From positions 434,001-498,000 of the forward strand of contig NZ_JAYDCJ010000001.1 of the NCBI RefSeq assembly GCF_034555935.1: a DNA stretch of 64,000 bases, read 5' to 3'. The translations under genes and the position numbers were made by a program. The notes beneath the pieces were generated by a model. That model searched no databases. It was not told the DNA's origin and saw nothing but the letters and a program-made list of their open reading frames with translations. This document shows positions 55,746 through 64,000 of this stretch, piece after piece (the first letter of the stretch is position 1; every line of letters starts with the position of its first letter). The stretch is from Marinobacter qingdaonensis (GTDB lineage Bacteria; Pseudomonadota; Gammaproteobacteria; Pseudomonadales; Oleiphilaceae).

Positions 55746-56558
55746 TTGGCTAGAATCATTGTCGTTACTTCAGGAAAGGGCGGCGTTGGCAAGACCACGA
55801 CCAGCGCCTCGATCAGCACCGGCCTGGCCAAACGCGGCCACAAGACCGTCGTGATCGACTTCGATGTTGGTCTGCGCAACCTCGATCTGATCATGAACTG
55901 CGAGCGACGGGTCGTGTACGACTTCGTCAACGTCATCCAGGGCGAAGCGACCCTGAACCAGGCCCTGATCCGGGACAAGCGGGTCGACACCCTGTACATC
56001 CTGCCCGCGTCCCAGACCCGCGAGAAAGAAGCACTGACCAAGGACGGCGTCGAGAAGGTCATCAACGAGCTGTCGGAAACCTTCGACTACATCGTCTGCG
56101 ATTCCCCGGCCGGCATCGAGCACGGCGCCCTGATGGCACTCTACTACGCCGACGAGGCCGTGGTGGTGACCAATCCGGAAGTCTCCTCCGTGCGCGACTC
56201 GGATCGCATCCTCGGCATCCTGCAGAGCAAGTCCCGGCGCGCCGAGATGGGCCAGGACCCGGTCAAGGAGCACCTGCTGCTGACCCGCTACAACCCGGGC
56301 CGGGTGGAGCGAGGCGAAATGCTGTCGGTGGGGGACGTCGAGGAGATTCTGGCCATCCCGCTGCTGGGAGTGATTCCGGAAAGCCAGGTGGTGCTGAACG
56401 CCTCCAACCAGGGCCTGCCGGTGATCCTGGAACAGGACAGCGATGCTGGCCAGGCTTACGACGACGCCGTGGCACGACTGCTGGGTGAGGACCGGGAACA
56501 CCGGTTCATGACCGCCCAGAAGAAAGGTTTCTTCTCACGGATGTTCAAGGGAGGCTAA
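55746..56558 (+). CDS. minD: Septum site-determining ATPase MinD
   Basis: MinD is a membrane-bound ParA-type ATPase that oscillates with MinE. The 270-residue product has the deviant Walker A SGKGGVGKTT, switch region DSPAGIEHGA and a C-terminal amphipathic membrane-targeting helix (KKGFFSRMFKGG). Translation begins at TTG 55746, with AGGAAT about eight bases upstream. Confidence 0.98.
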   Translation: MARIIVVTSGKGGVGKTTTSASISTGLAKRGHKTVVIDFDVGLRNLDLIMNCERRVVYDFVNVIQGEATLNQALIRDKRVDTLYILPASQTREKEALTKDGVEKVINELSETFDYIVCDSPAGIEHGALMALYYADEAVVVTNPEVSSVRDSDRILGILQSKSRRAEMGQDPVKEHLLLTRYNPGRVERGEMLSVGDVEEILAIPLLGVIPESQVVLNASNQGLPVILEQDSDAGQAYDDAVARLLGEDREHRFMTAQKKGFFSRMFKGG

Positions 56559-56561
56559 GGG

Positions 56562-56813
56562 ATGAGTTTCCTGGATTATTTCAAAGGCAAGAAGAACAAC
56601 AGCGCGAACGTCGCCAAGGAGCGACTGCAGATCATTGTGGCCCACGAACGCGGCCAGCGGGATCAGCCGGACTACCTGCCCAAGTTGCAGCAGGAATTGC
56701 TGGAGGTCATTCGCAAGTACGTCCAGATCAGCGACGACATGGTGCAGGTGGAAGTGGACCGCAACGACAGCTGCTCGGTGCTGGAACTGAACGTCACCCT
56801 GCCCGAGCGATAA
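56562..56813 (+). CDS. minE: Cell division topological specificity factor MinE
   Basis: MinE stimulates MinD ATPase and confines MinC to the poles. The 83-residue protein has the N-terminal membrane/MinD-binding region ([31 protein letters not shown]) and the C-terminal dimer domain ([19 protein letters not shown]). It starts 3 bp after minD. Confidence 0.98.
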   Translation: MSFLDYFKGKKNNSANVAKERLQIIVAHERGQRDQPDYLPKLQQELLEVIRKYVQISDDMVQVEVDRNDSCSVLELNVTLPER

Positions 56814-56821
56814 CCGGGTGC

Positions 56822-56852
56822 CGCTGGTAGGCCCGTGCCGGGCCTACCAGCG
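56822..56852. other. Perfect 14-bp hairpin at the minE/DUF2804 convergent junction
   Basis: Arms 56822-56835 and 56839-56852 are perfect inverted repeats around a TGC loop. The 3' arm overlaps the last codons and stop (56844-56846) of the convergent DUF2804 gene. There is no T run on either side, so it may act as an mRNA 3'-end stabiliser rather than a classical terminator. Confidence 0.6.
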
Positions 56853-57851
56853 CGCGAAATGGTCTTCCATCAATCCGCGCAGACCCTGAACCGGAATCTC
56901 CCGCCCCTCATCGTCAATGACGCGCCCGTAGAAGGTGCCAATGAACTGGCGGAAATTGGACGCCAGCACCCAGGCATTCAGCTTCTCCCGCCGCACTCCG
57001 GCCGGCTCGAACCGGAGCTCGACCCGACCGTCGTCGGTGCGCACCTGCCAGTCTCCACCGGGCCGAAAGCGATCGAAACGAAACTGCGCCGGCCCCAGGG
57101 GCAAGCAACGGCCATCGAGCCAGAGGGCGTTTTCGGTCATGCCGGTTTCGTTGACGCCGGCGGCCAGGTTCAGCCCCAGGGACCGGCCATCGCCCAGGGT
57201 GCCGGCCATGCAGGCCCAATTCCAGGCTGTTTCCCGGCGCATGAAACCGCAACTCCAGTCGATCGAGGCGCGGGTGCTGGCGTCGCAGCGCCAGATCCGG
57301 TGATCCCAGCGGATCTCGCCTTCCACCGGCAGGCCCGCCGATTTCCGGGTAAAGACCCAGCCGTTGTAACCGGCCGGACAGACCAGGCGCAGCGGGTCCT
57401 CGTCCTCTTTCAGCTCCAGATCCACCCGGATGCCGCCCGGCGCGGTCACCGCCACATTGCGACCGCCGGCCCCGGCCACGATCCTCAGTGCCACCTCGCC
57501 TTTCACGAAGGTGGCCATGCCGTGCTCCGGCAGGGGCTCGATCTGGCTGCCCCGGGCCAGTGGCTGCAGAAACGACTGCTCGTACAGGCGCCCGGTCTCG
57601 AAATCGAACAGGTAAAAGAAGCCATTGGCCACCAGCTTGAGGTCCACCAGGGCCATGCCGAAGACCCAGCCGGGCGCCATGGCACTGACAAACTGGAACT
57701 GGTTGAAGCGCCAGCGCCGGGCCAGACGGGACCGGGACCGATCCATGACCGAACGCAGGTCATAATCCAGATAGTTGATTTCATCCACCGGTCCGTCCAG
57801 CCGTCCCGGGGTGATCCGGCCTTGGTCATCAATGAGCTTGCGCATGGTCAT
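56844..57851 (-). CDS. DUF2804 family protein
   Basis: The 335-residue protein belongs to the DUF2804 family, shown by FNQFQFVSAMAPGWVFGMALVDLKLVANGFFYLFD near the start and RRETAWNWACMAGTLGDGRSLGLNLAAGVNETGMTENALWLDG later. It has no signal peptide or membrane helix and is rich in beta-strand-like sequence; some relatives are predicted lipid- or polysaccharide-related proteins, but the function is unknown. The start is either 57851 or two codons downstream. It is divergent from the START gene. Confidence 0.85.
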   Translation of the reverse strand: MTMRKLIDDQGRITPGRLDGPVDEINYLDYDLRSVMDRSRSRLARRWRFNQFQFVSAMAPGWVFGMALVDLKLVANGFFYLFDFETGRLYEQSFLQPLARGSQIEPLPEHGMATFVKGEVALRIVAGAGGRNVAVTAPGGIRVDLELKEDEDPLRLVCPAGYNGWVFTRKSAGLPVEGEIRWDHRIWRCDASTRASIDWSCGFMRRETAWNWACMAGTLGDGRSLGLNLAAGVNETGMTENALWLDGRCLPLGPAQFRFDRFRPGGDWQVRTDDGRVELRFEPAGVRREKLNAWVLASNFRQFIGTFYGRVIDDEGREIPVQGLRGLMEDHFARW

Positions 57852-57944
57852 CAGTTACCTGGTTCACAATCCATTGTTTCCGTGGCCGTCTCCCACATCA
57901 CCGCATGCTAGACTCCGGCCACCGTCGTCAAGGAAGTGTACCCC

Positions 57945-58682
57945 ATGAGAAAGACCGGAGCCCACCGTTTCACGGGCTGGGCCTCAGCCGTTTGCCTCGG
58001 CCTGTGCGCCCTGTTGCTGACCGGCCCGAGCGCGGCCGGCACCGGCGCCGATCTGCCGGCGGAGAACGCCGAGGGCTGGCGTCTGCGCAAGGAAGCCGAC
58101 AACATCCGCGTGTTCACCATCGACCAGGACCAATCCAGCTTCAAGGCCTTCAAGGCCGAGGCCCTGCTCGACGCGCCCATCGAGAACCTGATGGCGGTGA
58201 TGATCAACCCGCAGTCCTGCGTCGAGTGGGTGCACAACTGCACCGAATCCTACGCCTTTGGCACCGGCGACTTTCACGACCGCTACGCCTACTCGGTAAA
58301 CGACATGCCCTGGCCGGTGACCGACCGCGACTACGTACTGCGCATCCAGACCCGGGGCAACCGCAGCACTGGCGAGGTGATCATGGATCTGAACGCCACC
58401 CCGAACCAACGCGCCGAGTTCGACACCCGGGTCCGGGTCGACCATTCCGACACCCTTTACCGGTTCATTCCCGAGGGCAGCAGAACCCGAATGATCTGGC
58501 TCCAGCACACCGACCCCAACGGCGCCCTGCCCGGCTGGCTGGTCAACAGCCTGCTGGTGGACATCCCCATCCGTTCACTGCAGGCGCTGGAGCAGGTGGC
58601 GGCCAAGCCCCGGTACCAGGATTTCGAGCTGGTGTACGACCCCGAGGGCCGGTTGATGGATGTGCGCCAATCTGGCCACTGA
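57945..58682 (+). CDS. Secreted START domain protein
   Basis: The 245-residue product has a signal peptide (SAVCLGLCALLLTGPSAA) and a START/lipid-binding fold (VFTIDQDQSSFKAFKAEALLDAPIENLMAVMINPQSCVEWVHNC, then VNDMPWPVTDRDYVLR and NGALPGWLVNSLLVDIPIRSLQAL). Such periplasmic START proteins bind hydrophobic ligands; the ligand here is not known. I use the ATG at 57945, with AAGGA ten bases upstream, rather than a GTG three codons earlier. Confidence 0.88.
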   Translation: MRKTGAHRFTGWASAVCLGLCALLLTGPSAAGTGADLPAENAEGWRLRKEADNIRVFTIDQDQSSFKAFKAEALLDAPIENLMAVMINPQSCVEWVHNCTESYAFGTGDFHDRYAYSVNDMPWPVTDRDYVLRIQTRGNRSTGEVIMDLNATPNQRAEFDTRVRVDHSDTLYRFIPEGSRTRMIWLQHTDPNGALPGWLVNSLLVDIPIRSLQALEQVAAKPRYQDFELVYDPEGRLMDVRQSGH

Positions 58683-58752
58683 GGGGATGACGCGCCTGCG
58701 CTGACAGGCTAAGCTTGGGCAAACGGACTTTATGGCAGGCAGACCACGCGCA

Positions 58753-59244
58753 ATGACGGTTCTCGCGTTCGAGATCATGACCCCCAGCATCAAGGCAGTC
58801 CCCCAGTCCTGGACCATGGAACGGCTGGCTCGCTTCCTCACCGACAACGAGATCACCGGCAGCCCGGTCACCGATGAAACCGGCGAAATCGTCGGCATTG
58901 CCACGCTCAAGGACATCACCGAGTTTCGCTGGAACGCCAGCCACTCCAACGCCGATGCCCGGCTCACCCAAGAGGAACAGCAGGAGGCCCGCCGCCTGCG
59001 CATGGCGATTTTCGAGGAAATGGGCAAGGTGCCGGTGGAGGTGCGGGATATAATGACCCCGAGTGTTTTATCAGTTGACGAGCAGACGCCCGTGCGCGAC
59101 ATTGCGGATATCATGATGCGCGAGCACCTGCACCGGATCTTCGTCACCAGGGATTCAAAAATTACCGGCATCATAACCACTTACGATATGCTGAAGTTGA
59201 TTTCAGACAGGGAACTTACGCAGCGCTGCAGCCGTAACGACTGA
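58753..59244 (+). CDS. Tandem CBS domain protein
   Basis: The 163-residue protein has two CBS domains (FEIMTPSIKAVPQSWTMERLARFLTDNEITGSPVTDETGEIVGIATLKDI and VRDIMTPSVLSVDEQTPVRDIADIMMREHLHRIFVTRDSKITGIITTYDML). Stand-alone CBS pairs usually bind adenine nucleotides and regulate partner proteins. The ATG at 58753 places the first CBS domain normally; an ATG seven codons earlier is equally in frame and neither has a good ribosome binding site. phoH follows 24 bp later. Confidence 0.85.
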   Translation: MTVLAFEIMTPSIKAVPQSWTMERLARFLTDNEITGSPVTDETGEIVGIATLKDITEFRWNASHSNADARLTQEEQQEARRLRMAIFEEMGKVPVEVRDIMTPSVLSVDEQTPVRDIADIMMREHLHRIFVTRDSKITGIITTYDMLKLISDRELTQRCSRND

Positions 59245-59268
59245 GCCATCAGAGAGGTAACGCCACCT

Positions 59269-60654
59269 ATGCCCAGAGCACCGCAAGCTCGCAAAAAGAT
59301 GTACGTCCTCGATACCAACGTCCTGATCCACGATCCCAACGCCCTCCTCAACTTTGAAGAACACGATGTCATCATCCCGATGACGGTCCTTGAAGAGCTC
59401 GATAGCCTCAAATCCGGCAAGCAGGCGGTGGCTGCCGACTGCCGTCAGGCCATCCGCAACATCGACAAGCTGCTGGGCGACGCCAGCCCCAAGGAGATTG
59501 AGAAAGGCGTGCCGATCGTGCGGGCCAAGAAAGCCGAGCCGCTGGGCAAACTGCTGATCCTGATGAGCACCGACCACGTCGATTCCCATTCGCTGCCCGA
59601 ACACCTGAACGACAACAAGATCATCAACACCCTGGCAGCGCTGCAGAACCGGCATAAGAGCCGCGACATCATCCTGGTGAGCAAGGACATCAACATGCGC
59701 CTGAAGGCGCGCGGCTTTGGCGTCGAGGCCCAGGACTATCACAACGACCAGCTGCTGGACGACATCGACCTGCTGCCCAAGGGCTACAAGGAATTCCCCA
59801 ATTCGTTCTGGGACACCATCGAAAAGGTGGAGACCGTGCAGCGGGAGGGCATCACCGAGCACATCCTCAGGCGCGAGGGCGAGCTGGCCAGGCTCAACAT
59901 CAATGAGTTCGTCATCGACCAGCAGGGCTTTGTTGGCAAGGTCTCGGACCTGTCCGAGGATCAGTTGGTGATCCGCGACCTGCACCAGCACGACCTGATG
60001 AACGAGGAGGTCTGGGGCCTGGTTCCGCGCGACGTATACCAGGCGCTGGCGCTGAACCTGCTGCTCGACCCGGACGTGCACCTGGTCAACCTGACCGGCT
60101 CGGCCGGCTCCGGCAAGACCATCCTGGCCCTGGCCGCCTGCATCGAGATGACCGTGGCCAGCAAGCTGTACAAGCGCATCATCGCCACCCGCTCGACCCA
60201 GGGCCTGGACGAGGACATCGGCTTCCTGCCCGGCACCGAGGCCGAGAAGATGGAACCCTGGCTGGGCGCCATCGTCGACAACCTCGAAGCCCTGCACGAG
60301 GACGATGAAAACATGACCGCCAGCGTCGACTACATCCTCAGCAAGGTGCCCCTGCACTTCAAGTCGATGAACTACATCCGCGGCCGCAGCTTCCAGCACA
60401 GCCTGATCATCATCGACGAGTCCCAGAACCTGACCCCGCACCAGATCAAGACCATCATTACCCGGGCCGGCAACGGCTCCAAGGTGATCTGCCTGGGCAA
60501 CCTGGCGCAGATCGACACCCCCTACCTGAGCGCGCTCAGCTCCGGTCTGACCTACATGACCGAGCGCTTCAAGAGCTTCCGCCACGGCGCCCACATCCAC
60601 CTCCAGGGTGTGCCACGCTCGGTGCTGGCCGAGTTCGCCGAGGCCAACCTCTAA
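59269..60654 (+). CDS. PIN-PhoH family ATPase/RNase (PhoH2-like)
   Basis: The 461-residue protein fuses an N-terminal PIN nuclease domain (YVLDTNVLIHDPNALLNFEEHDVIIPMTVLEELDSLKSG) to a C-terminal PhoH ATPase with Walker A (GSAGSGKTILALAA) and Walker B (LIIIDESQNLTPHQIKT). PhoH2-type proteins act as sequence-specific RNA helicase-RNases in other bacteria. Despite the name, no Pho-type box precedes it here. A GAGGT ribosome binding site lies about 12 bases upstream. A bidirectional terminator follows. Confidence 0.95.
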   Translation: MPRAPQARKKMYVLDTNVLIHDPNALLNFEEHDVIIPMTVLEELDSLKSGKQAVAADCRQAIRNIDKLLGDASPKEIEKGVPIVRAKKAEPLGKLLILMSTDHVDSHSLPEHLNDNKIINTLAALQNRHKSRDIILVSKDINMRLKARGFGVEAQDYHNDQLLDDIDLLPKGYKEFPNSFWDTIEKVETVQREGITEHILRREGELARLNINEFVIDQQGFVGKVSDLSEDQLVIRDLHQHDLMNEEVWGLVPRDVYQALALNLLLDPDVHLVNLTGSAGSGKTILALAACIEMTVASKLYKRIIATRSTQGLDEDIGFLPGTEAEKMEPWLGAIVDNLEALHEDDENMTASVDYILSKVPLHFKSMNYIRGRSFQHSLIIIDESQNLTPHQIKTIITRAGNGSKVICLGNLAQIDTPYLSALSSGLTYMTERFKSFRHGAHIHLQGVPRSVLAEFAEANL

Positions 60655-60676
60655 ACCGCCGGCGTTCGGCAGGCAC

Positions 60677-60706
60677 AAAAAAACCGGGGCCGGGCCCCGG
60701 TTTTTT
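60677..60706. terminator. Bidirectional terminator shared by phoH and the chemoreceptor gene
   Basis: A strong GC stem (CCGGGGC-CGG-GCCCCGG, 60684-60700) is flanked by six A on the left and six T on the right, so it can terminate on both strands. It sits between the convergent phoH and chemoreceptor genes. Confidence 0.95.
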
Positions 60707-60717
60707 ATCGCTTCAAC

Positions 60718-62412
60718 TCAGACCCGATAACGACTGACCTGCTCGGCCATATCCCCGGCCAGGGCCGTGAGCCGCTGGGTCGCGGTGCCCGCCCGGCGCG
60801 TGCCCTGGGCGGTCTGCTCGGTGATGGCAACGATCTCGTGCACGTTCTGGTTGATGGTCTCCGACACGCTGGTCTGCTCTTCGGCAGCGCTGGCGATTTG
60901 GGTGTTCATCTCGTTGATGGTGGCCACCGCCTCGCTGATGCGCTGCAGGGCGTCGTTGACCTGGCGGGTCTCCACCACCGTCGCTTCGCTGCGCTCGCTG
61001 ATGGCACCGATCAGGGTCACCGCGTTGCCGGCACCGGTCTGCAGACGCTCGATGGTGGCCTGGATCTCTTGGGTGCTCTGCTGGGTCCGGCTGGCCAGGG
61101 TGCGCACCTCGTCGGCGACCACGGCAAAACCACGCCCGGCTTCCCCGGCCCGGGCCGCCTCGATGGCGGCGTTCAGGGCCAGCAGGTTGGTCTGGTCGGC
61201 AATCTCCCGGATCACCTCGAGCACGTTGTCGATCTTGCGGGAGTCGGCGCCCAGCTTCTCGATGACCTTGACGCCCTCACCCACCTGCTCGGACAGACCG
61301 CCAATCACCTCGATGGTCTGGTGCACCAGACCCTGGGCATCGCAGACCTGGCCGTTGGCCCGGTCCGCCGCATCCGAGGCCTCGCTGGCGTTGTTGGCCA
61401 CTTCCTGGGCGGCCGCGGTCATTTCGTTCATGGCGGTCGCCACCTGGTCGCTCTCGGACTTCTGGCGCTCAACGCCCTCCTCGGCTTCGCCCATGACCTG
61501 ATTCAGTTCGGCGGAGGCCTCGTTCAGGGTCCGGGTCGAAGCCAGCACCCGCTCCACCAGCCCGTGCACCTGATCGGCGAAGCTGTTGAACGCGGTGGCC
61601 AGCTGGCTCAATTCGTCCTTGCCGTCGACATCGAGCCGGCGCGTCAGGTCGCCGTCGCCGCTGGCGATGCTGTTCATGGCCGAGACCGCGGATTTCAGCG
61701 GGCGAATGATGCTGCGCACCACCACCAGGGCCAGCCCGACGATGATGGCCAAGGCGATCAGGGAGGTGGTGATGGAGCCGATCACCGCATCGTTCAGGGA
61801 TTCACCGACCTTGGTGTCCATAGCGGCGACCTGGGCCTCCAGGCCGTCGACCCAGAACCCGGTTCCGATCATGATGCCCCACTTCGGCAGCATCTCGGCG
61901 TAACCCAGCTTCGGGGCAACCTCGCCGGTGTCGCTGTTCTGCCAGCCGTAGGGCACGTACCCACCGCCGCCGCGGGCGACCTTCACCAGCTCGCGGATCA
62001 GGTAGGTGCCGTTCGGGTCCTGGAAATCCCACAGGTTCTTGCCTTCCAGGGCCGGCTTGACGCCGTGCATGACGTTCACGCCGCTGGTGTCGTAAGCAAA
62101 GATGTAGCCGGCGCTGCCGGAATCGTTGAACCGGAGCTGGCGCAGGATCTGGTAGGCCTGCTCCCGCACCTCGGGATCGTCGGCCGAGCCCGGCTGGTTA
62201 TACAGGTGGGCGATGGAACTGCGGGCCAGGTCGAGGTAGTTCTTCAGTTCCTGGCGCTTGCTGGCTTCCATGTCGGCGGAGAAGCCGGCCACCGCCCCAT
62301 CGCCGATCTCGCGGGCCTGGTTCAGGTTGTAGGTGGTCAGAAAAGCGGTCAGCACAATCACCGGCACCAGCGCCAGCAGCAACACTCGGGTCTGTATGGT
62401 CAGATTTTTCAT
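60718..62412 (-). CDS. Methyl-accepting chemotaxis protein with Cache sensor
   Basis: The 564-residue receptor has a first membrane helix ([21 protein letters not shown]), a periplasmic sCache-type sensor (about residues 45-195: [38 protein letters not shown]), a second helix ([19 protein letters not shown]), a HAMP domain and a cytoplasmic signalling domain with the CheA/CheW hairpin tip ([41 protein letters not shown]). The Cache pattern is common for small organic acids. The neighbouring dctB/dctD-like genes make a dicarboxylate role plausible but unproven. Confidence 0.95.
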   Translation of the reverse strand: MKNLTIQTRVLLLALVPVIVLTAFLTTYNLNQAREIGDGAVAGFSADMEASKRQELKNYLDLARSSIAHLYNQPGSADDPEVREQAYQILRQLRFNDSGSAGYIFAYDTSGVNVMHGVKPALEGKNLWDFQDPNGTYLIRELVKVARGGGGYVPYGWQNSDTGEVAPKLGYAEMLPKWGIMIGTGFWVDGLEAQVAAMDTKVGESLNDAVIGSITTSLIALAIIVGLALVVVRSIIRPLKSAVSAMNSIASGDGDLTRRLDVDGKDELSQLATAFNSFADQVHGLVERVLASTRTLNEASAELNQVMGEAEEGVERQKSESDQVATAMNEMTAAAQEVANNASEASDAADRANGQVCDAQGLVHQTIEVIGGLSEQVGEGVKVIEKLGADSRKIDNVLEVIREIADQTNLLALNAAIEAARAGEAGRGFAVVADEVRTLASRTQQSTQEIQATIERLQTGAGNAVTLIGAISERSEATVVETRQVNDALQRISEAVATINEMNTQIASAAEEQTSVSETINQNVHEIVAITEQTAQGTRRAGTATQRLTALAGDMAEQVSRYRV

Positions 62413-62567
62413 AGCAAAAACTTTTGGTTTTTTTGGGGTGCGGGAACTGCCCCGGGATCACCGGGACAGGCAGATGGGCGCTATGTTACCGAACCATTAC
62501 CGGAAAGATAATTGGACATCCTGGGGAGTTTGGAAACAGTCCGTAACCAAAAGCCCCCGCACCCGGC

Positions 62568-63920
62568 TCAGTCCTTGAACTGAGCCTTGTCCAGACCGTG
62601 CTTTTTCATCTTGTCGTAGAGGGTCTTGCGGGCAATGCCCAGCTGCACCATGGTGTCCTTGATGCTGCCGTGGCAGGCGTTCAGAGCACTGACGATGGCC
62701 GAGCGTTCGAAGCCGTCCATCATCTCGGTCAGGGTCTGGCGACCGGCGACGTTGGCGTCGCCCTCGGGGGCATTGCCATCGAGGGCCGCCGGACCGAGCA
62801 GCACGTAGCGTTCGGCCAGGTTGCGCAATTCCCGGACGTTGCCCGGCCAGGAGTGCTGCATCAGCCGGGCCGCCTGACTGGCGTCCAGGGGCACGCTCTC
62901 GCGATCGTAGCGGGCGGCGGCGATCAGCACGAAGTGGTGGAACAGCAGCGGAATGTCCTCCTTGCGCTCGCGCAGGGGAGGGATATCAACATTGACCACA
63001 TTCAGCCGGTAATACAGGTCCGAACGGAACTCGCCGGCATCGCTCAGGGCCTTCAGGTCCGCCTTGGTGGCGGCAATGATGCGCACGTCCACGTCCTGCA
63101 CCTGATTGCTGCCGAGCCGTTCGACCTTCTGTTCCTCCAGCACCCGCAGCAGCTTCACCTGCAATGGCATCGGCATGCTCTCCAACTCATCCAGAAACAG
63201 GGTGCCCTGGTGGGCGTGCTCGATCTTGCCGATGCGCCGTTTTTCCGCGCCGGTGAAAGCCCCAGCCTCGTGCCCGAACAGCTCGCTTTCGATCAGGTTT
63301 TCCGGCACCGCACCGCAGTTGATGGCGACAAAATTGTGGGCGCTGCGGCGGCTGTTCTCGTGGATGTAGCGCGCCAGCGCATCCTTGCCCGAGCCGGTCT
63401 CGCCGTGCAGCAGGATGTTGGCGGAGATGTCCAGCACCGGGTCAATGGTGGCCATCACCTTCTGCATGCCCGCCGAATCCCCGAGAATGCGGGGCCCCGG
63501 CCGGGCCAGGTGGCGCAGCTGGGCCTTCAGACGCCGGTTTTCCAGGGCCAGGTGGCGCTTTTCCAGGGCGTGGCGCAGCAGCTCGATCAGCTCCTCGTGA
63601 TCGAACGGTTTCTCGATGAAATCGTAGGCGCCCTGCTGCATGGCAGACACCGCGGTGCTGATGTCGCCCTGACCGGTGAGGATCACCACCGGGATGGCAT
63701 CGTCCAGGTTGCGGATCCGGTCCAGCAACTCCAGGCCATCCATGCCCGGCATGTTGTAGTCGCACAGTACGACACCGGCAAACTCCGCCGACACCTGCGC
63801 GAGCGCCGACGGTGCGTCCTCGAAGCAGGCCACCGGCAGATCCTCGAGGGCAAAGGTCTGGCTGATGGCCTGACGGATGTGCGGGTCGTCATCGACAAAG
63901 ATAACCGAAGGTTCTGTCAT
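62568..63920 (-). CDS. dctD: Sigma-54-dependent response regulator DctD-like
   Basis: The 450-residue regulator has a receiver (phosphoacceptor Asp in VLCDYNMPGMDG at residue 54), an AAA+ domain with Walker A GETGSGKDALARYIHE and the sigma-54-contacting AGAFTGAE loop, and a C-terminal Fis-type HTH (HGSIKDTMVQLGIARKTLYDKMKK). DctD activates C4-dicarboxylate uptake genes together with DctB. It overlaps the kinase stop (ATGA). The symbol rests on family resemblance and the adjacent kinase; the transporter is outside the window. Confidence 0.85.
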   Translation of the reverse strand: MTEPSVIFVDDDPHIRQAISQTFALEDLPVACFEDAPSALAQVSAEFAGVVLCDYNMPGMDGLELLDRIRNLDDAIPVVILTGQGDISTAVSAMQQGAYDFIEKPFDHEELIELLRHALEKRHLALENRRLKAQLRHLARPGPRILGDSAGMQKVMATIDPVLDISANILLHGETGSGKDALARYIHENSRRSAHNFVAINCGAVPENLIESELFGHEAGAFTGAEKRRIGKIEHAHQGTLFLDELESMPMPLQVKLLRVLEEQKVERLGSNQVQDVDVRIIAATKADLKALSDAGEFRSDLYYRLNVVNVDIPPLRERKEDIPLLFHHFVLIAAARYDRESVPLDASQAARLMQHSWPGNVRELRNLAERYVLLGPAALDGNAPEGDANVAGRQTLTEMMDGFERSAIVSALNACHGSIKDTMVQLGIARKTLYDKMKKHGLDKAQFKD

Positions 63921-64000
63921 TCCATGGACTCCCGTTTCTTCAGGGTTAACACAAACTCGGCACCCGGGCCGTCGGTGCGGTTGTGGCCGGTCAGCCGTCC
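63917..64000 (-). CDS. Sensor kinase (DctB-like), C-terminal fragment
   Basis: The last 84 bases encode the C-terminal 27 residues of a kinase on the minus strand (GRLTGHNRTDGPGAEFVLTL and KKRESME then stop). The gene continues beyond the window. The GAEFVLTL ending is typical of histidine kinase ATPase domains, and its stop overlaps the start of the dctD-like gene. DctB identity is inferred from that pairing. Confidence 0.7.
   Translation of the reverse strand, partial: GRLTGHNRTDGPGAEFVLTLKKRESME

Noticed and set aside
59269..60654. phoH as a member of the proposed Pho regulon.
   Set aside because: No 11-bp spaced TGTCA repeats lie upstream; the name alone is not evidence.

Overview
The window is a GC-rich chromosomal segment from a gammaproteobacterium, most likely Marinobacter or a close relative. 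The genes are almost all core housekeeping genes, and several blocks keep the gene order known from Pseudomonas: lepA-lepB-rnc-era-recO-pdxJ, algU-mucA-mucB-rseC-mucD, xerD-dsbC-hom-thrC-recJ, ffh then rpsP-rimM-trmD-rplS, lysS-prfB and minCDE. The genus is inferred from gene content and protein resemblance, not from a search. No tRNA, rRNA, prophage, insertion sequence or CRISPR array was seen.

Layout. 1-0.9 kb: C-terminal part of a BarA/GacS-type hybrid kinase. 0.9-7 kb (minus): lepA, lepB, a DUF4845 protein, rnc, era, recO and pdxJ, tightly packed. 7.1-9.8 kb: a CHASE-PAS-GGDEF-EAL protein. 10-14.4 kb (minus): the envelope-stress operon algU-mucA-mucB-rseC-mucD behind a candidate sigma-E promoter. 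14.4-18.8 kb (plus): nadB, sdhE, a ygfX-like gene, ygfZ and an HDOD gene. 18.8-22.2 kb (minus): ung, lysS and prfB, with prfB carrying the classical RF2 frameshift. 22.2-22.6 kb: a non-coding gap with two unusual palindromic repeats. 22.6-32.6 kb (minus): recJ, thrC, hom, dsbC, xerD, then the rplS-trmD-rimM-rpsP operon and ffh. 32.8-40.8 kb (mostly plus): a YpjD-like protein, a CorC/HlyC-like protein, DUF1631, a TonB-like protein, grxD (minus), argF and a lone ABC ATPase. 40.8-45 kb (minus): glpK and an RstBA-like two-component pair. 45-46.8 kb: olsB-olsA for ornithine lipid. 46.8-51.2 kb (minus): an FKBP, a CoA hydrolase/transferase, a small secreted protein and a Tas-like aldo/keto reductase. 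51.2-53 kb: a GT4 glycosyltransferase overlapping a PAP2 phosphatase. 53-64 kb: dinB under a LexA box, DUF1244-hopJ-minC-minD-minE, a DUF2804 protein, a START protein, a CBS protein, a PIN-PhoH ATPase, a chemoreceptor and a dctD-like regulator with the end of its kinase.

The most interesting reading is regulatory. Two separate operons about 6 kb apart, olsB-olsA and the GT4-PAP2 pair, each have a tandem array of TGTCA-like half-sites repeated exactly every 11 bp just upstream. That is the architecture of PhoB binding sites. Together they suggest a phosphate-starvation programme that replaces phospholipids with ornithine lipid and a glycolipid. Other sites readable from the sequence are a sigma-E-type promoter before algU, an exact LexA box before dinB, a sigma-70 promoter before rpsP, a good -10 with upstream direct repeats before the two-component operon, and several clear terminators. 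The two palindromes between recJ and prfB share a near-invariant 20-nt loop in opposite orientation, flanked by arms that differ in sequence but remain self-complementary.
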